A DNA stretch of 64,000 nucleotides, taken from Pseudeuparius sepicola (Eukaryota > Arthropoda > Insecta > Coleoptera > Anthribidae). The DNA lies in contig OY987302.1 of assembly GCA_963920635.1 (NCBI GenBank), forward strand, positions 27,007,278 through 27,071,277. The letters are read 5' to 3'. The notes under the pieces were generated by a model. The model had not been told where the DNA came from, searched no databases, and saw only the letters and a list, made by a program, of their open reading frames with translations. This document shows positions 23,873-34,700 of this stretch, one piece after another (position 1 is the first letter of the stretch; every line of letters begins with the position of its first letter). The position numbers and the translations under genes are program-made.

Positions 23873-24118
23873 TGTAGAAAAAATAGTGTTCCTAACTCTT
23901 GAAGAAAAGTGGCACTTTCCGCACTTGTTAGGAAATATACTATATTTCTGCTAACAATTTTAAAGTGTTGTATATGTCCAATGTTGTTTTGTGTCATATG
24001 ATGGCCATTTTATTAGTCGAACATGTTGGAAGCCTAACCGTAATGGTTACGTAAGTAGATTTTATAACTTCAGAATAATTTTCTTTGTATAATTGTTGTT
24101 TGTATTACTTTATAGTCT

Positions 24119-24163
24119 CGGCCTGATGATGTAATTGTTTGAAGAATTACGAAACCGGTTGCC
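24119..24163 (+). ncRNA. Hammerhead-ribozyme-like motif A
   Basis: In order the sequence shows GGC, CTGATGA, one extra T, GTAATT, an 8-nt loop, AATTAC, GAAA, CCGG, TT, GCC. GGC and GCC can form stem I and GTAATT and AATTAC stem II. CTGATGA and GAAA are the invariant hammerhead cores, CCGG is self-complementary (a stem III only in a dimer), and the triplet GTT fits the NUH cleavage rule. Penelope-like elements are known to carry such ribozymes, and a Penelope-like relic lies 540 bp upstream on the same strand. The single extra base between core and stem II is unusual and could reduce activity. Confidence 0.5.
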
Positions 24164-24408
24164 AAAATTAAAGAGAGTTGTGAGAAAAAATAAGACCTTC
24201 CTTTCATCTCAAATCATATTAATGAACTCACACAGGGTACCCGAATTTGAATAGATATATTATGGAAAAGGATTTAAAATTTTATAATTACTTAAAAATA
24301 TAACTGTATGAACGCATTTTTAAGAAAAACTGTTATTATAAACATTTATTATGTATTATATTTAAAAACCTAACAATTTTAACGAAAAACAAAATAGTAA
24401 ACATAAGT

Positions 24409-25010
24409 CTATAGACGGCACCTAACTTCTGTCTTAGTGACCTTTTTTAACACATCTGATGTTATTTGCCGATAGGCATCTTCTATTTTTCCTTTGAAAT
24501 GATCAATATTCCGAGATGAAGTTTTGTAAACAATGTTTTCCAGAAATCCCCATAAATGTAAATCTAATGGTGTTAAATCTGGCGACTTTCCTGGCCATTT
24601 TATATGACAATTCATTCCAACCCATTTGTTTCCAAAGTCATCATTTAGAAATTCTTTTACTGTGTTGGCCTTGTGTGCTGGAGCTCCGCCGTGTTGAAAT
24701 CATATGGTTCCTCTTAGCTGCAATGGCACATTTTCCAAGAGAACTGACAGCTGTTGTTGAAAAAATTAAAGGTAAGTTATTCCAGTTAAAACTCCTCAGT
24801 AAAAATATGACCCAATTATACCACACCATACAAGTGTCCCTGATTCCGAATTGGATAGACAATATATGAGGATTTTCAGTGGACCAAGAATGTTCGCATT
24901 TACGGTTAGGTAAGCCATTACTAACAAAACGACTTTCGTCTGTCCAAAGTGTATGTCTGAAAATATACGCTTGTCAACAATAAAAAAATACCATGGCATA
25001 TTTTTCATAT
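24409..25010 (-). pseudogene. IS630/Tc1/mariner-type transposase relic
   Basis: The minus strand carries a C-terminal half of a DDE transposase. From high to low coordinates a shifted frame gives WTDES-like and NGLPNRK..EHSWSTENPH segments, then VWCGIIGSY, then LLENVPLQLRGTI, FQHGGAPAHKANTVKEF and IKWPGKSPDLTPLDLHLWG. The block normally written QHDGAPAH has glycine for the catalytic aspartate, and several stops and at least one frameshift interrupt the frame. The final acidic residue region PDLTPLD is intact. This matches arthropod transposases whose elements end in TACAGGGTG-like TIRs. The N-terminal helix-turn-helix part is missing, and no TIR is visible at either side. Confidence 0.8.
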
Positions 25011-25170
25011 TTTTACAAATAATACGCACACAGAACGAAAAACCTACGTAAATATAATTAAAAAACACATTGTGGTAATGAATTTGAACACTAAATTTCA
25101 GCCGATGCCCGATTTGATCAATATGATGTTTTATTGGTCATTGCTTGAACTTAAGGTGATTGTGATTATC

Positions 25171-25870
25171 ATCTCAGCGTGATGGTTTGCCTAATAATGT
25201 TCGAAGACATCATTACTATGTCAATAGGGTCTTCCTCGTAATGTTTTTTTACATTAGCTTATCACTTCAGGACATTGGCTCAATGCTACAAGTGATTATT
25301 ATTATGTCGACACGGTCATGCTCGTAGTGATTTCCTGTACATTGATCTATCAGCTCAGGGCATTGGCTTAATGTTAAAGGACATTAATATCATGATATCA
25401 CAGACATTCTCATGATGATCTATTATCATTGGTCAATCACTTCAGGGCATTGGCTTAATGTTCGAGGACATTAAAATTAGGATACGGCATGATGATTTAT
25501 TATACAGGGTGTGTCAGAACTCTTTTTTTATTGATTACCTATTCTGCTAAAAATGAACGGATTTTAGACAATTTAAAGTCATGTTGTGTATATTATATCG
25601 CTAGAATCGATAGAACGAAAATATACCAGGTGGCTCAAGGTCGCCACTTCAGGCTGAACGGGAAATCGGATATGACAACTGACATTTTTATCATACTTCC
25701 TGTATAGTCATGATAACTTATAGAATGATTCGTATTTTTTCTAAACCAATTTTTTTTATAAATCGTTAAATCTGTTAAAATTTAGCGATATAATAAAAAA
25801 ACGAGTAATGACACACCCTGTATACATACTTCTATCACTTCGGGCCTCTGGTTCAATATTCGATGTAATT
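25171..25870. repeat. 88-bp tandem array split by a MITE
   Basis: Units containing a version of CACTTCAGG(A/G)CATTGGCT recur at 25263, 25351 and 25438, a spacing of 88 and 87 bp, with a more diverged unit near 25176. The array is interrupted at 25503-25822 by a complete MITE and then resumes with CACTTCGGGCCTCTGG at 25836. The array is therefore older than the MITE. Confidence 0.75.
25503..25822. mobile_element. Complete 320-bp TACAGGGTGTGTCA MITE
   Basis: Fourteen terminal bases are perfect inverted repeats (TACAGGGTGTGTCA and its complement), and the TA at each border fits a Tc1/mariner TA target. Further inward the arms diverge. The interior has no transposase; the 72-codon frame over it is non-coding by context. 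It sits inside the 88-bp tandem array. Confidence 0.85.
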
Positions 25871-26447
25871 CTGATGTATGTGCCCAATATTTACTTTTGG
25901 ATTTTGGACGTTACATTTGTTCAGTAGTTTTTACCGTTGAGTGCCAACGTTTTTTGATCAGAAAATAAAAAAGGAAATTTCAAAAACTCTCAACTGTAAT
26001 TTAATTTAGAATAGATAGGTAAAATCTAGGTCAAAATAACTAAGCACACAACAGCGAAATTCTTATAGAACCATATATTAAACATTTTTTTAAATAAACA
26101 TGTGTTTTGGAGTAGGAATTTTTAGACTGTACTCTATATAAAATATGTTTCCAAAAAGGTTCAAAACATAACGCTGTTGGAAAATTGCTGAAGATTTCAA
26201 ATTGAATACAAATTATTTTCATACAAATAATAATATCTACAGCTCTTAAATTATCAAAAATATTTTTTTATTCCGTGAAAGTACGTATATATTTCTTGAA
26301 TTTTCATGATGTCTTCACCAGTGGCAAAAGTAATAAATGGCTGAATTGCAGACTTTTTTATTCTTGATAATTTTTGAAGACTTTTTATGGACTTAAACGG
26401 AAATATACACATCAAAATTTGCGTTTAACATCAAAATGTTACGTAAC
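25871..26447. other. No gene seen
   Basis: AT-rich sequence with no recognisable coding or repeat boundary. Confidence 0.35.
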
Positions 26448-26945
26448 TATAGGTACTTACATCATCACCCTGCCTTAATGGACGTACTACTTTGCATAAT
26501 TGTTTCCTTTTGCTATCTTTCTAGTAGAGTTCTGATGATAGTCTTGCCTTAGTACCATTCATCATTCATATATCTACTCGTATGTGCCTATATAGCTTTT
26601 GTGTGGTACTTCCTTTTCCGTGCTTATTAGCCCCCATTCTCAGGTCCTATGCCCATAGTAGAGTCCATATTTCTGAAAATATAACAGATTAGTAATCGAT
26701 CAAATTTTACTCGTAGAAAAGACTATAGGTACTTACGTCATCACACTGCACCGTGATGATGATGTAATTTGCCGATTTTTTCCTTTTGCAATCTCTCTAG
26801 TTGATAATAGCCTTGTCTTACTTATTCATCATTAATATGTTCATAATCGTATGTGCCTATAATTTTTGTTTTGGTACTTCCTGTTCCGAGCTTATTAGAG
26901 CAATATCCAAAATTTCCGAAAATATAACAAATTAGTAATCGAACA
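26448..26945. repeat. Diverged ~275-bp tandem duplication
   Basis: CTATAGGTACTTAC begins at 26448 and again at 26723. The following ~220 bp run in parallel, with shared words such as CCTTTTGC, GTATGTGCCTATA, GGTACTTCC, GAAAATATAACA and TTAGTAATCGA, and with many substitutions. Confidence 0.75.
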
Positions 26946-27949
26946 AAAATTGTTTTCTGTTTTGAAAATTAAATTAAAAATAGCCTCAAAAATGCAGTTT
27001 ATGTAACGAGTTAAGAAAAAGTCTCTTACTTTTCCGAATTAGGGCGATTTGACACTCTTGAATCTTCCAAATCTCCAACATTATGTATATATATTTATAA
27101 CAATTTGAAGTATAAACTTCCAGCCTAAATCTTGACGGTTGTTTGTAAAATGGTCATTTTTCTATAATAGCGGAAGTTGAGTCTATCCCACTAATTTCGT
27201 TTAGGCGATACCTGCCGTCCAGCAATTGGTCAATTTTTTTTTGTCACAAGTTAAATAAAATAACACCTTTCAGGGAAAATACATTTGAGCTATCTTTTTT
27301 TAAAATCTAATGTTTTATTTAATTCTTTGCATTTTTGTATTTTTCATTTTTATTTACAATGCCGGAAATAAGAAATACCTACTCCAAGTACAAAACTTAT
27401 CTTATTCGTCTTATTTGAATGTCACCCAAGAAGCGTTAAATTTGTTTTAAATGTACCTATCCTGTAGGGACAATACTGCGTTTTTCTGTATCTTTACAGA
27501 TATAATATAATATCATTTTATATGTAGGTACACCTTTTACATATTTATTGTAAGTAGAAGAGTAGGTATAAATAAAATACCTTTTTAACTAAGAAATTTT
27601 AGAATTCTTGTAAGCCACAAGCCACAGATCTATGCAGAATTGACTTATTACCACAGCTTAATATTTTCTAAGCTATCATTACTTCGGGTGCATTTTCATA
27701 TCTTATTTCTGTCACCGTACTCCGTACAAACTTTAATTTTGTTATTTTGTAAAACTGGTATGCGTATACTCGTACATGCTGTGATAGAATGTGAATCTTA
27801 TTTAGAAGAAATATACAGTAGGTAGGTATAAATTTTTTTATTTTTGACAAGCCGTGGCAAACTTTTTAATAAAATCCTTTTTCTTGAAATCGGCATTAAA
27901 ATGTCCCAAAATCGTCATTAAAAGCACCGAAATCGTACAATAATGTAGC
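26946..27949. other. No gene seen
   Basis: AT-rich sequence containing only short open frames on both strands. Confidence 0.35.
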
Positions 27950-28110
27950 CCATTATTGTCCGATTTTTTCAATAAGTAGGCCTTGGCGAGATGTAAACAT
28001 CAAACGTCAGACGCCGAGAAATCGCCCGTCAACCGTGACCAAATATTCAAAACCCGGCCGATAAAGGCTCATTTAACTTTTCGTACACATTGCGAAATTG
28101 TTTCCTATAG
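27950..28110. promoter_or_regulatory. CG-richer candidate conserved element
   Basis: The block contains a forkhead-like ATGTAAACATCAAACG, GATA-like CCGATAAAGGC and several CGTC-rich words, with no open frame. It stands out from the AT-rich surroundings. A regulatory role is inferred only from composition and motif words. Confidence 0.25.
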
Positions 28111-28230
28111 AAGCGCAATCCTTCAGTATACATATTTTAGTAAATTCGAATATCAATAGATTTGTTGTGTAGGCTGCACAAGAAGCAGCAGTTCGGTTTT
28201 TCTGTCAGAAGGTGCTGTACGTCATTATAC

Positions 28231-28303
28231 TTGTCCTAGGTAGAGCGATCGGTAAAGTCAAGCAACGCCGCGCGTAGTCGGTTCGTGGACGGGTGATCCC
28301 TTA
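28231..28303 (+). ncRNA. 5S-rRNA-derived fragment (SINE3-like head)
   Basis: The order CGATCGGTAAAGTCAAGCAACG, a GCGCG run, TAGTCGGTTCGTGGACGGGTGA parallels the middle and 3' part of eukaryotic 5S rRNA (CGATC, AAGTTAAGCAACG, then a GGATGGGTGACC-like block), which carries the internal Pol III control boxes. It stops short of the 5S 3' end and runs into TTATTATTATT. A 5S-derived SINE or a degraded 5S copy fits best. A related AAAGTCAAGCAAC word occurs at 59110. Confidence 0.5.
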
Positions 28304-28358
28304 TTATTATTTTCTTGCCCAATAAAACATTTTTTTTCCGATTTAAAAAAAATCTAAT

Positions 28359-28478
28359 ATGTACCTCGGCACTGAAGTTCTTTTTATGACTCATGTGGTT
28401 TATTTGCCTCGGCCAGAGGCCTCAGCAACTAAACTCCACATGAGTCATAAAAAGTTGAACTTCAGTGCCTTGGTACAT
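28359..28478. repeat. 120-bp palindromic element, copy 2
   Basis: This is the reverse-oriented sister of the element at 4395-4514, from ATGTACCTCGGCACTGAAG to CAGTGCCTTGGTACAT, with the same GGCCAGAGGCC-type centre. The few differences between arms match between the two copies, which points to one mobile source. Confidence 0.8.
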
Positions 28479-28531
28479 AAATAACTATTTTAAATTTTGA
28501 TATATTTATTTAGCAAATACCTACTCATATA

Positions 28532-29623
28532 TACAGGGTGGCCCATTTGAAATAGAATCACCGGTAATTTTTATTTTTCATCCGATTTTAGCCGTTTTTT
28601 TTTCTAAAGGTAGGTCGCAAAAATCCTTTTTTTACTTTGGTGCAAAATTTTAGGTCTTAATCTCAATTTTCAAGGCCTTCTACGAATTTTTTTTCTAGTT
28701 AAAAAAAAATGACGAAAACCATTTGTGATTTTTAATCAAGACACGCCAAAACCCCCAAATTTGAACAAAAAATATACAGGGAGTTCTCCTCTGCAGGGTT
28801 CCAAATATGAGCAAAATAGGAATTTTAAAGGCATCTGGCGAATCAAGTGTGTCGTGGAATCCCCTCAAAACAGTTGAATGATCAACAGAACTACTCAAAG
28901 TGTTGGTGTGCAAAGTTTCAATACAAAAATATATACAAGATATATTTCTCTAGGCCATCTCAAGATGCTGAAATTTTATGAAACTTTACATGGAATCATT
29001 AATAAACACAAATTACGAAATGCCAACTAACAAATAAAAAACAATTTAAATTATTTGACCTTTCTCGATAAAGTCACTGTGTAAAATGATACATTTTCTG
29101 TGCATTTCCTGTTCCAGCCACCTTAACTCATATGGACCTACTGACTTAGTTGGTTTATAGTGTCTGGGGCGGATATACTAGATTTTTGACAGCAAAAATT
29201 CAGTATTTTGAGATGGCACAGAGAGAGACACCTTGTCTATTTTCTATTGGATCTTTACAATGAACATTTTGAGTGGTCCTGTTGACCATTTAACTGTTTT
29301 AAGGGGATTTTGCTCAACTTTGGCAACCCGCAAAAAGGAACTCCCTATATATTTTTTATTCAGATTTGGTATGTGGGTGCTTTAGGGTGTGCTGATTACA
29401 CTGAGGTGTCAGATTTTAAATAAAAAGCCGCAAAATAGTTTTCGTAATTTTTTACTAGAAAAAAGAATGTAGTAGGCCTTGAAAATTGAGATTAAGACCT
29501 GATATATTGCACCAAAGTAAAGAGTTTTTTGTGACCTATCTTTAGAAAAAAAAAACGGCTAAAATCGGATGAAAAATAAAAAAATTGACGAGAGTGCTTC
29601 CATTTCAAAGGGGCCACCCTGTA
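28532..29623. mobile_element. 1.09-kb TACAGGGTGGCCC element with a shared core
   Basis: The TIRs read TACAGGGTGGCCCATTTGAAAT on the left and ATTTCAAAGGGGCCACCCTGTA on the right. The arms stay inverted for about 450 bp. The inner part from about 28711 to 29445 is homologous to the inner part of the element at 38317-39547, but the outer ~180 bp on each side are unrelated to that element. No transposase is visible. Confidence 0.8.
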
Positions 29624-29929
29624 GATATGGTAAATTTAAAATGTGGTGAGCCCCCCTGGAGATTACATAAGTCGGCGCCTATGTGCCCATAATAACCCTG
29701 GGGCGTCGAGTTTGGGACACCCTGTACAATTAAAAAAGAAACAGCGCTTTATAGTAAAACTTTTTAAAAATTTCACCGAATAAGCATATTTTAAGCATTT
29801 TCTAAATATAATTTCTGACAGACAGCAATATTCACGAGGCCACGTTTGATTTGGACATTTTGTTAAAGCAAACATTTTATTTCATTCCATTAATATCTAC
29901 CTACAACTTTTCCCATATTTTTTTAATGA
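29624..29929. other. Intergenic sequence with a single TIR-like end
   Basis: GGGACACCCTGTA at about 29716-29728 is a typical inverted TACAGGGTGTCCC terminus, but no partner end was found. The minus-strand frame over it (29663-29875) is not recognisable. Confidence 0.35.
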
Positions 29930-31785
29930 CACTGGTTGTGATTGGCTGATATTATACCTCTTCTATGGAATACATTATTTTTTGACAACTCCACTGCTCC
30001 TTTATTATCACAGAAAATAGTTATGGGTTTAGTTGTTTTAATCTCAGATATACCTATTTAACACTTAAAAAAACTGTTTGAGCCATAATGCTTTTTTGCC
30101 GGCATGACTTAAACTCATATTCAGCTTCTGTTGTTGAAAGTGCAACAGTAGCTTGCTTCTTGCTACTCCAGGTGATTGTTTAATCTCCAAATTTAAAAAT
30201 ATAACCTGCATATGTTTTTCTGTCATCAATGTCATTTCCCCGGTTAGAATCTGCATAACCAATTATTTTTTTGTTGCTTTTCTTATACGTTAATTTCGTA
30301 GTTGACGTTCCACGTAAATACCTCAAGTTTTTTTTCGCTGCAATCCAATGTTGTTTGCCAGGATTTTGATTAAATCTGCTCGACACATTTACTGCATGAC
30401 ATAAATATCTGGCTTAGTCCAGCTTGCTAAATATAATATAACTTTCCTACAAGTTCTCTGTATGGGAAATTTTTTGCTTCTTTTATTTCTTCATTGGTTT
30501 TTGGTTGCACGTCTTTTGATAACTTCTGATCTTTTTGAATCCGTGGACATGTTGGGTGACATTCTTTCATATTAAATTCTTTTAATATGCTTTCAATCTT
30601 TCAATATAGTTTTCTTGATCCAGAATAATAATTTTTCCTTCATTTTTATTATTTCGATTAACTCTTCTGCCAAAAGATCGACTGACAGGTCCTAAATCTT
30701 TCATTTTGAAAGCTCTTGTCATTGATTGTTTGAAGTTTTTCATGGTTAACTTGTCATTTGAAAATATTATTAAATCATCCACATACAAGGTGACTATTAA
30801 AAGTTTTCTTGAATTATTTGTGTTGAAATATACACAGGGATCCATCTTTGATTGTTTTAAATTATTCTTCAATAACTCTTTATGTATCTTCTTATTCCAT
30901 GCTCTACCTGATTATTTTAACCTATAAATTATTGCTTTATTTAATTTCCATTTAAAACCATCATTAAATTTATTTCGGAAAAATTTATCGGTGGCATATT
31001 TCCATGAAAATCTTTTCTTCTAAATCTGCATTTAAGTATGCTGTAACAACATCCATCATGTGTACAAATTAAGTTCTGCAGCTGTTGCAAAAAGTGCTTT
31101 GATACTATTTTGTCTTACTACGGGGGCAAATACTTCTTGATAATCTATTCCTTCTTCTTGCGAATAAACTTTTGCTACTAATCTTGCTTTATATTTTTCT
31201 ACTTTTCCATTCGCACTTTTTTTTTTAATTTAAATACCCATTTACTTTCTAATACTTTTCTTCCTTTTGGTATTTCTTCAATTATATTCCACGTTTTATT
31301 TGTTTCGTGTGATTTAATCTCTTCCGAAATTGCTTTCTTCCATCCTTGCCAATCTTTCCTTTTTAATGCTTATTCTAAAATTCGTGGATCTTCTATAATG
31401 TTTATTGTTGCTGCACATACAACGTCTTCAAAATAATTTGGTTTTTTAACATTTCTTCTTCTTTTTCTTCATTTTATTCATATTCTTTGCCCCTCTGTAT
31501 TTTATTTATTACACTTTCCTCATTATTTTCTTCTTCTATAATCTGCTAACGTTTCTTTATTTGACGGATTATTAAATTCTATAAACTTTACATCTCTTGA
31601 TATCACCAAATTTAAAGTTTCTTTGTTAATTAGCCTATAAGCTTTAGCCTTTTCATCATAGCCTACAAAAATACATTCAATTGACTTTCCATCTAATTAG
31701 CTTCTTTTAGGTTTTGGTATATGTACAAAAGCTAATGGCTAGATTTTTAATAAACGGGTTGGTTTCTCTTCGGAGAGCAATAACC
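29930..31785 (-). pseudogene. Ty1/copia retrotransposon pol relic
   Basis: Read on the minus strand from 31785 down, frames give the end of the integrase region (FVGYDEKAKAYRLINKETL and then RDVKFIEF), the copia RT start (WQGWKKAISEEI, WNIIEEIPKGRK, SKWVFKLK), a decayed ARLVAK/YQEVFAPVVRQNSIK region, VVTAYLNADLEEKIF, and then the active-site block LYVDDLIIF. The RNase H part follows with SRFNQNPGKQHW, LRYLRGT, GYADSN, EAEYMSLSHAGKKALWLKQF and CDNKGAVELSKNNVFH. Frameshifts and stops break it in many places. It starts inside the integrase, so gag, protease, most of integrase and both LTRs are missing. The YVDD motif and the RNase H aspartates survive. Copia identity is certain. Confidence 0.9.
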
Positions 31786-33081
31786 TTTTGTGGAAGTAGG
31801 TCTTTGATTTAGGCTAGGGCGAGAGATACTAGATAAGAGAGAAAAACGTTAGATAACCGTTGGAGCGGGCAATTAAAACAACGCCGGTTGGAGGGCGACC
31901 CCCACAAAAAAACAGGCGACCGACTTTCTATTCCGGGACCGGGAAGCTGAGGACCGTTGGTGCGTTTTTTGTGGGATTAGGGTCACAAAGGAAGGGTTGA
32001 CCGTACAGGCCGCTGGCCGGTGTACAACAAAATAATACACCACGCACCTGGACGTATTATCCGAAGCGCGGTTATGTAAATGGTCGCTCATCTTGCGTTG
32101 AGCTTGCGTTGTTTTTAAAATCCTCATAACACTAGGTGGCAATCATCAAAGCAAAGCGTATTGTGAATCTAGGAAGTTCCTAAGTATGAGTGCGAGAAAT
32201 CGTATTGTCAATAAGAAACCGTAAGCAGCCTTAGAAACAATTAAATGTTGACGAGTAACTACAAATTTAATATTCCATCGGTTTAGTTTCATCCGTGAGA
32301 ATTTTAGTTTAGTCAGATTAAAAAACGGAGAAATTATTCTAATCAAGAGGGTATAATAAGATTCTAATTTGTGGTGAATGTATGAAAAACGCTAACGCTT
32401 CAAATGCTTGTATCAGGATAATTGTCCTGTTACACCGGCGCCATCAGATAAAATTAAACAATGAAAATTAAATTTCTATATACGTAAAAAATAGCTTTAC
32501 ATCCAGAATGTCATTGCGCTAATAGACCGGGAGTTAGTGACAGCTTTGGTTGTGATTTTAGTCAGTATGCTTTTCAGAGAGCACTACGATGCGTATATTG
32601 TCACGATATTAAGATAGGAATCAGAGAGTCATCCTAGGTTCTTTTTGTTCACAAATTATGCGTTTTTGGTATACAATTAGGGTCAGGCTGCCATATGTTT
32701 TAAAATTAAGTTCAAAATAAAAATTTGACTAGAAAACCATAGGCATGCCTTTAACATGGGCCCAAAGGGCCGTTATGGTTACGTGAACTAGTAAGTTTGA
32801 ATAAATAATTTTTCGGCGTTTCTGAGCAGGCTGTCAATAATGAGTATAAAAGTTCGTGTTATGAAACTACGGAGGAAAAAACGAGAAACCTATTCCGCAT
32901 GTCGGGGTTCTTCCAGCTTCGTATTCAGCTTATCTTTTTATACTGCAACTGGGGAAGTCTAGATAGTCTTCTCGAAGTAGGTAGGTATCTATATTCTGGT
33001 TCATCGGGATATTGAGGATATTCTCGAGCTTGGAGTGACTCAGCACCAAATTTAGTAAGGTTGCGTTCACAGCGGGAAGCG
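31786..33081. other. Unassigned region with a GC-rich part
   Basis: Positions 31790-32130 are richer in GC than the flanks and contain a minus-strand frame (31873-32142) with an RS-like SASRSRNRKS stretch but no known domain. It could be a 5' exon, an LTR piece or chance. The rest is AT-rich and shows nothing. Confidence 0.3.
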
Positions 33082-33664
33082 TAGTGTTTCACAAGACTCT
33101 TGCAAATTTCTTGTTTTTGTCTTGTTCTTGCTGCAAGAACAAGACAAGACTCTTTTAAATGTCTTGTCTTGCTTTGCAAGACAAGACAAGAAATCATTAT
33201 GCAAGACTCTTGCAATTTTGCAAGAAATCTTGCTAAAAGCAAGAAGTCTTGCAGAAATCACTAGGTATCTGTAATTTTAATTTCTGTAAAACTTTAATAA
33301 GAGAAATAATTAATGAAGGTGATAATATTGATTTTTAAAAATAAGCATAAAAAAATGGTTATTTAAGAAATTACTGTATCTATATAAATACTAGTATATT
33401 ATTTAGTAAATATATTTTATTTACAATATTCCTATATAGTAGGTCGTAGGTCAGTAATACTAATCCACGTTTTCAGACATTACACCTACTCAAAAAGAAA
33501 TTACGCCGCTTTCGCGACGTGTAAGTAGGTAATGCATACTTCCCAACTCGCGACAAACAAAATCATTTTAATTTTAATTCTTTTAAATTCAACAAATTAA
33601 TAGGGTACCTATGTACAGACTGAGTCATTTTCGATGGTTTTATGGGGTATCTGCGTTATTTGTA

Positions 33665-34389
33665 TACAGGGTGTACGAAAAATAGACGGAGATATTTTAG
33701 AGGGTGATTCCCTGTTAAGAAATATGAAAAAAAGTTTCTATAAACATGGGTCCGGAAATGCAGAGTTTTCAAGATACAGGATGTTAAATATATTGCATGT
33801 CACTGGACAAAATTGGTTTATCAATTTTTGCAAAAAAAATCACAAGTGCCTTGGAAAACAAATAATCAAAAGCATTTCTAGGAAAGAGTGTTATTGCAAC
33901 TTTTCCAATATCATAACATAAAGTACACTACAACCAATTTTGTCCAGTGACATGCAATAAAACGGTTTTTATTTTTTTTCTCGAAAACGAAGTGAGATAG
34001 GAAAACAATACAAGAGGGAAAGAAGTTGTATTTTTAGATGCTTAATCAAACAAAAAATATTAAAGTTACAAAAAAGGTAGTGGCGTAAATTTTTTTGATA
34101 ATAATATTCGCTAAGGTGCCCCCCGGGACGCCACTGGACTTAATAAATTTAATCTAGTTAGGGCGAAATTAGCCTCTTAATACAACAAATAACATTGCCA
34201 AATTTCAAAAGAATCGAGTAAATAATTTTTAAGACATTAATAATTTCATGTTTTATTTTTTTTTATTTAACATCCTGTATCTTGAAAACTCTGCATTTCC
34301 GGACCCATGTTTATAGAAACTTTTTTTCATATTTCTTAACAGGGAATCACCCTCTAAAATATCTCCGTCTATTTTTCGAACACCCTGTA
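33665..34389. mobile_element. 725-bp TACAGGGTGT element with a resolved empty site
   Basis: Long inverted arms start TACAGGGTGTACGAAAAATA on the left, and the rc of the right end is TACAGGGTGTTCGAAAAATA. The arms extend about 125 bp and include GGGTCCGGAAATGCAGAG. The right arm of the host palindrome preserves the uninterrupted sequence TTGTATAGATAG, whereas this arm reads TTGTA, TA, element, TA, GATAG. The element therefore duplicated a TA, as Tc1/mariner transposition does. Confidence 0.9.
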
Positions 34390-34629
34390 GATAGAAAAAA
34401 ACAAGGTAGGTGTTCATGAGTTAATTTTTTGAGATATTTACGATGCTCAAAACAGATCTCTGATATCTCCAATACTTTAGGAGATACAGGGCGTTTTTGA
34501 AATTTTTGCTATTTTTTACAATTATCATAGCTCATTTGTTTTTAAACCTATATATTTCGTTGAAAACGCTTTATACGCACTTCTTTACGTAGAATCCATT
34601 GGAGTAAACAGTTTTTCTAAAAAATAGTT

Positions 34630-34700
34630 ATTTTACCTACCAAGGCACTGAAGTTCAACTTAATAATTCAACTTCAGTGCCTTGGTACATAAATAACTAT
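34630..34700. repeat. Short central hairpin of the GTACCAAGGCACTG family
   Basis: CCAAGGCACTGAAGTTCAAC and its inverse are separated by only a few AT bases. The flanking ATAGTTATTTT matches the flanks of the 120-bp copies at 4395 and 28359, but the central ~65 bp of those copies are missing here. Confidence 0.75.
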
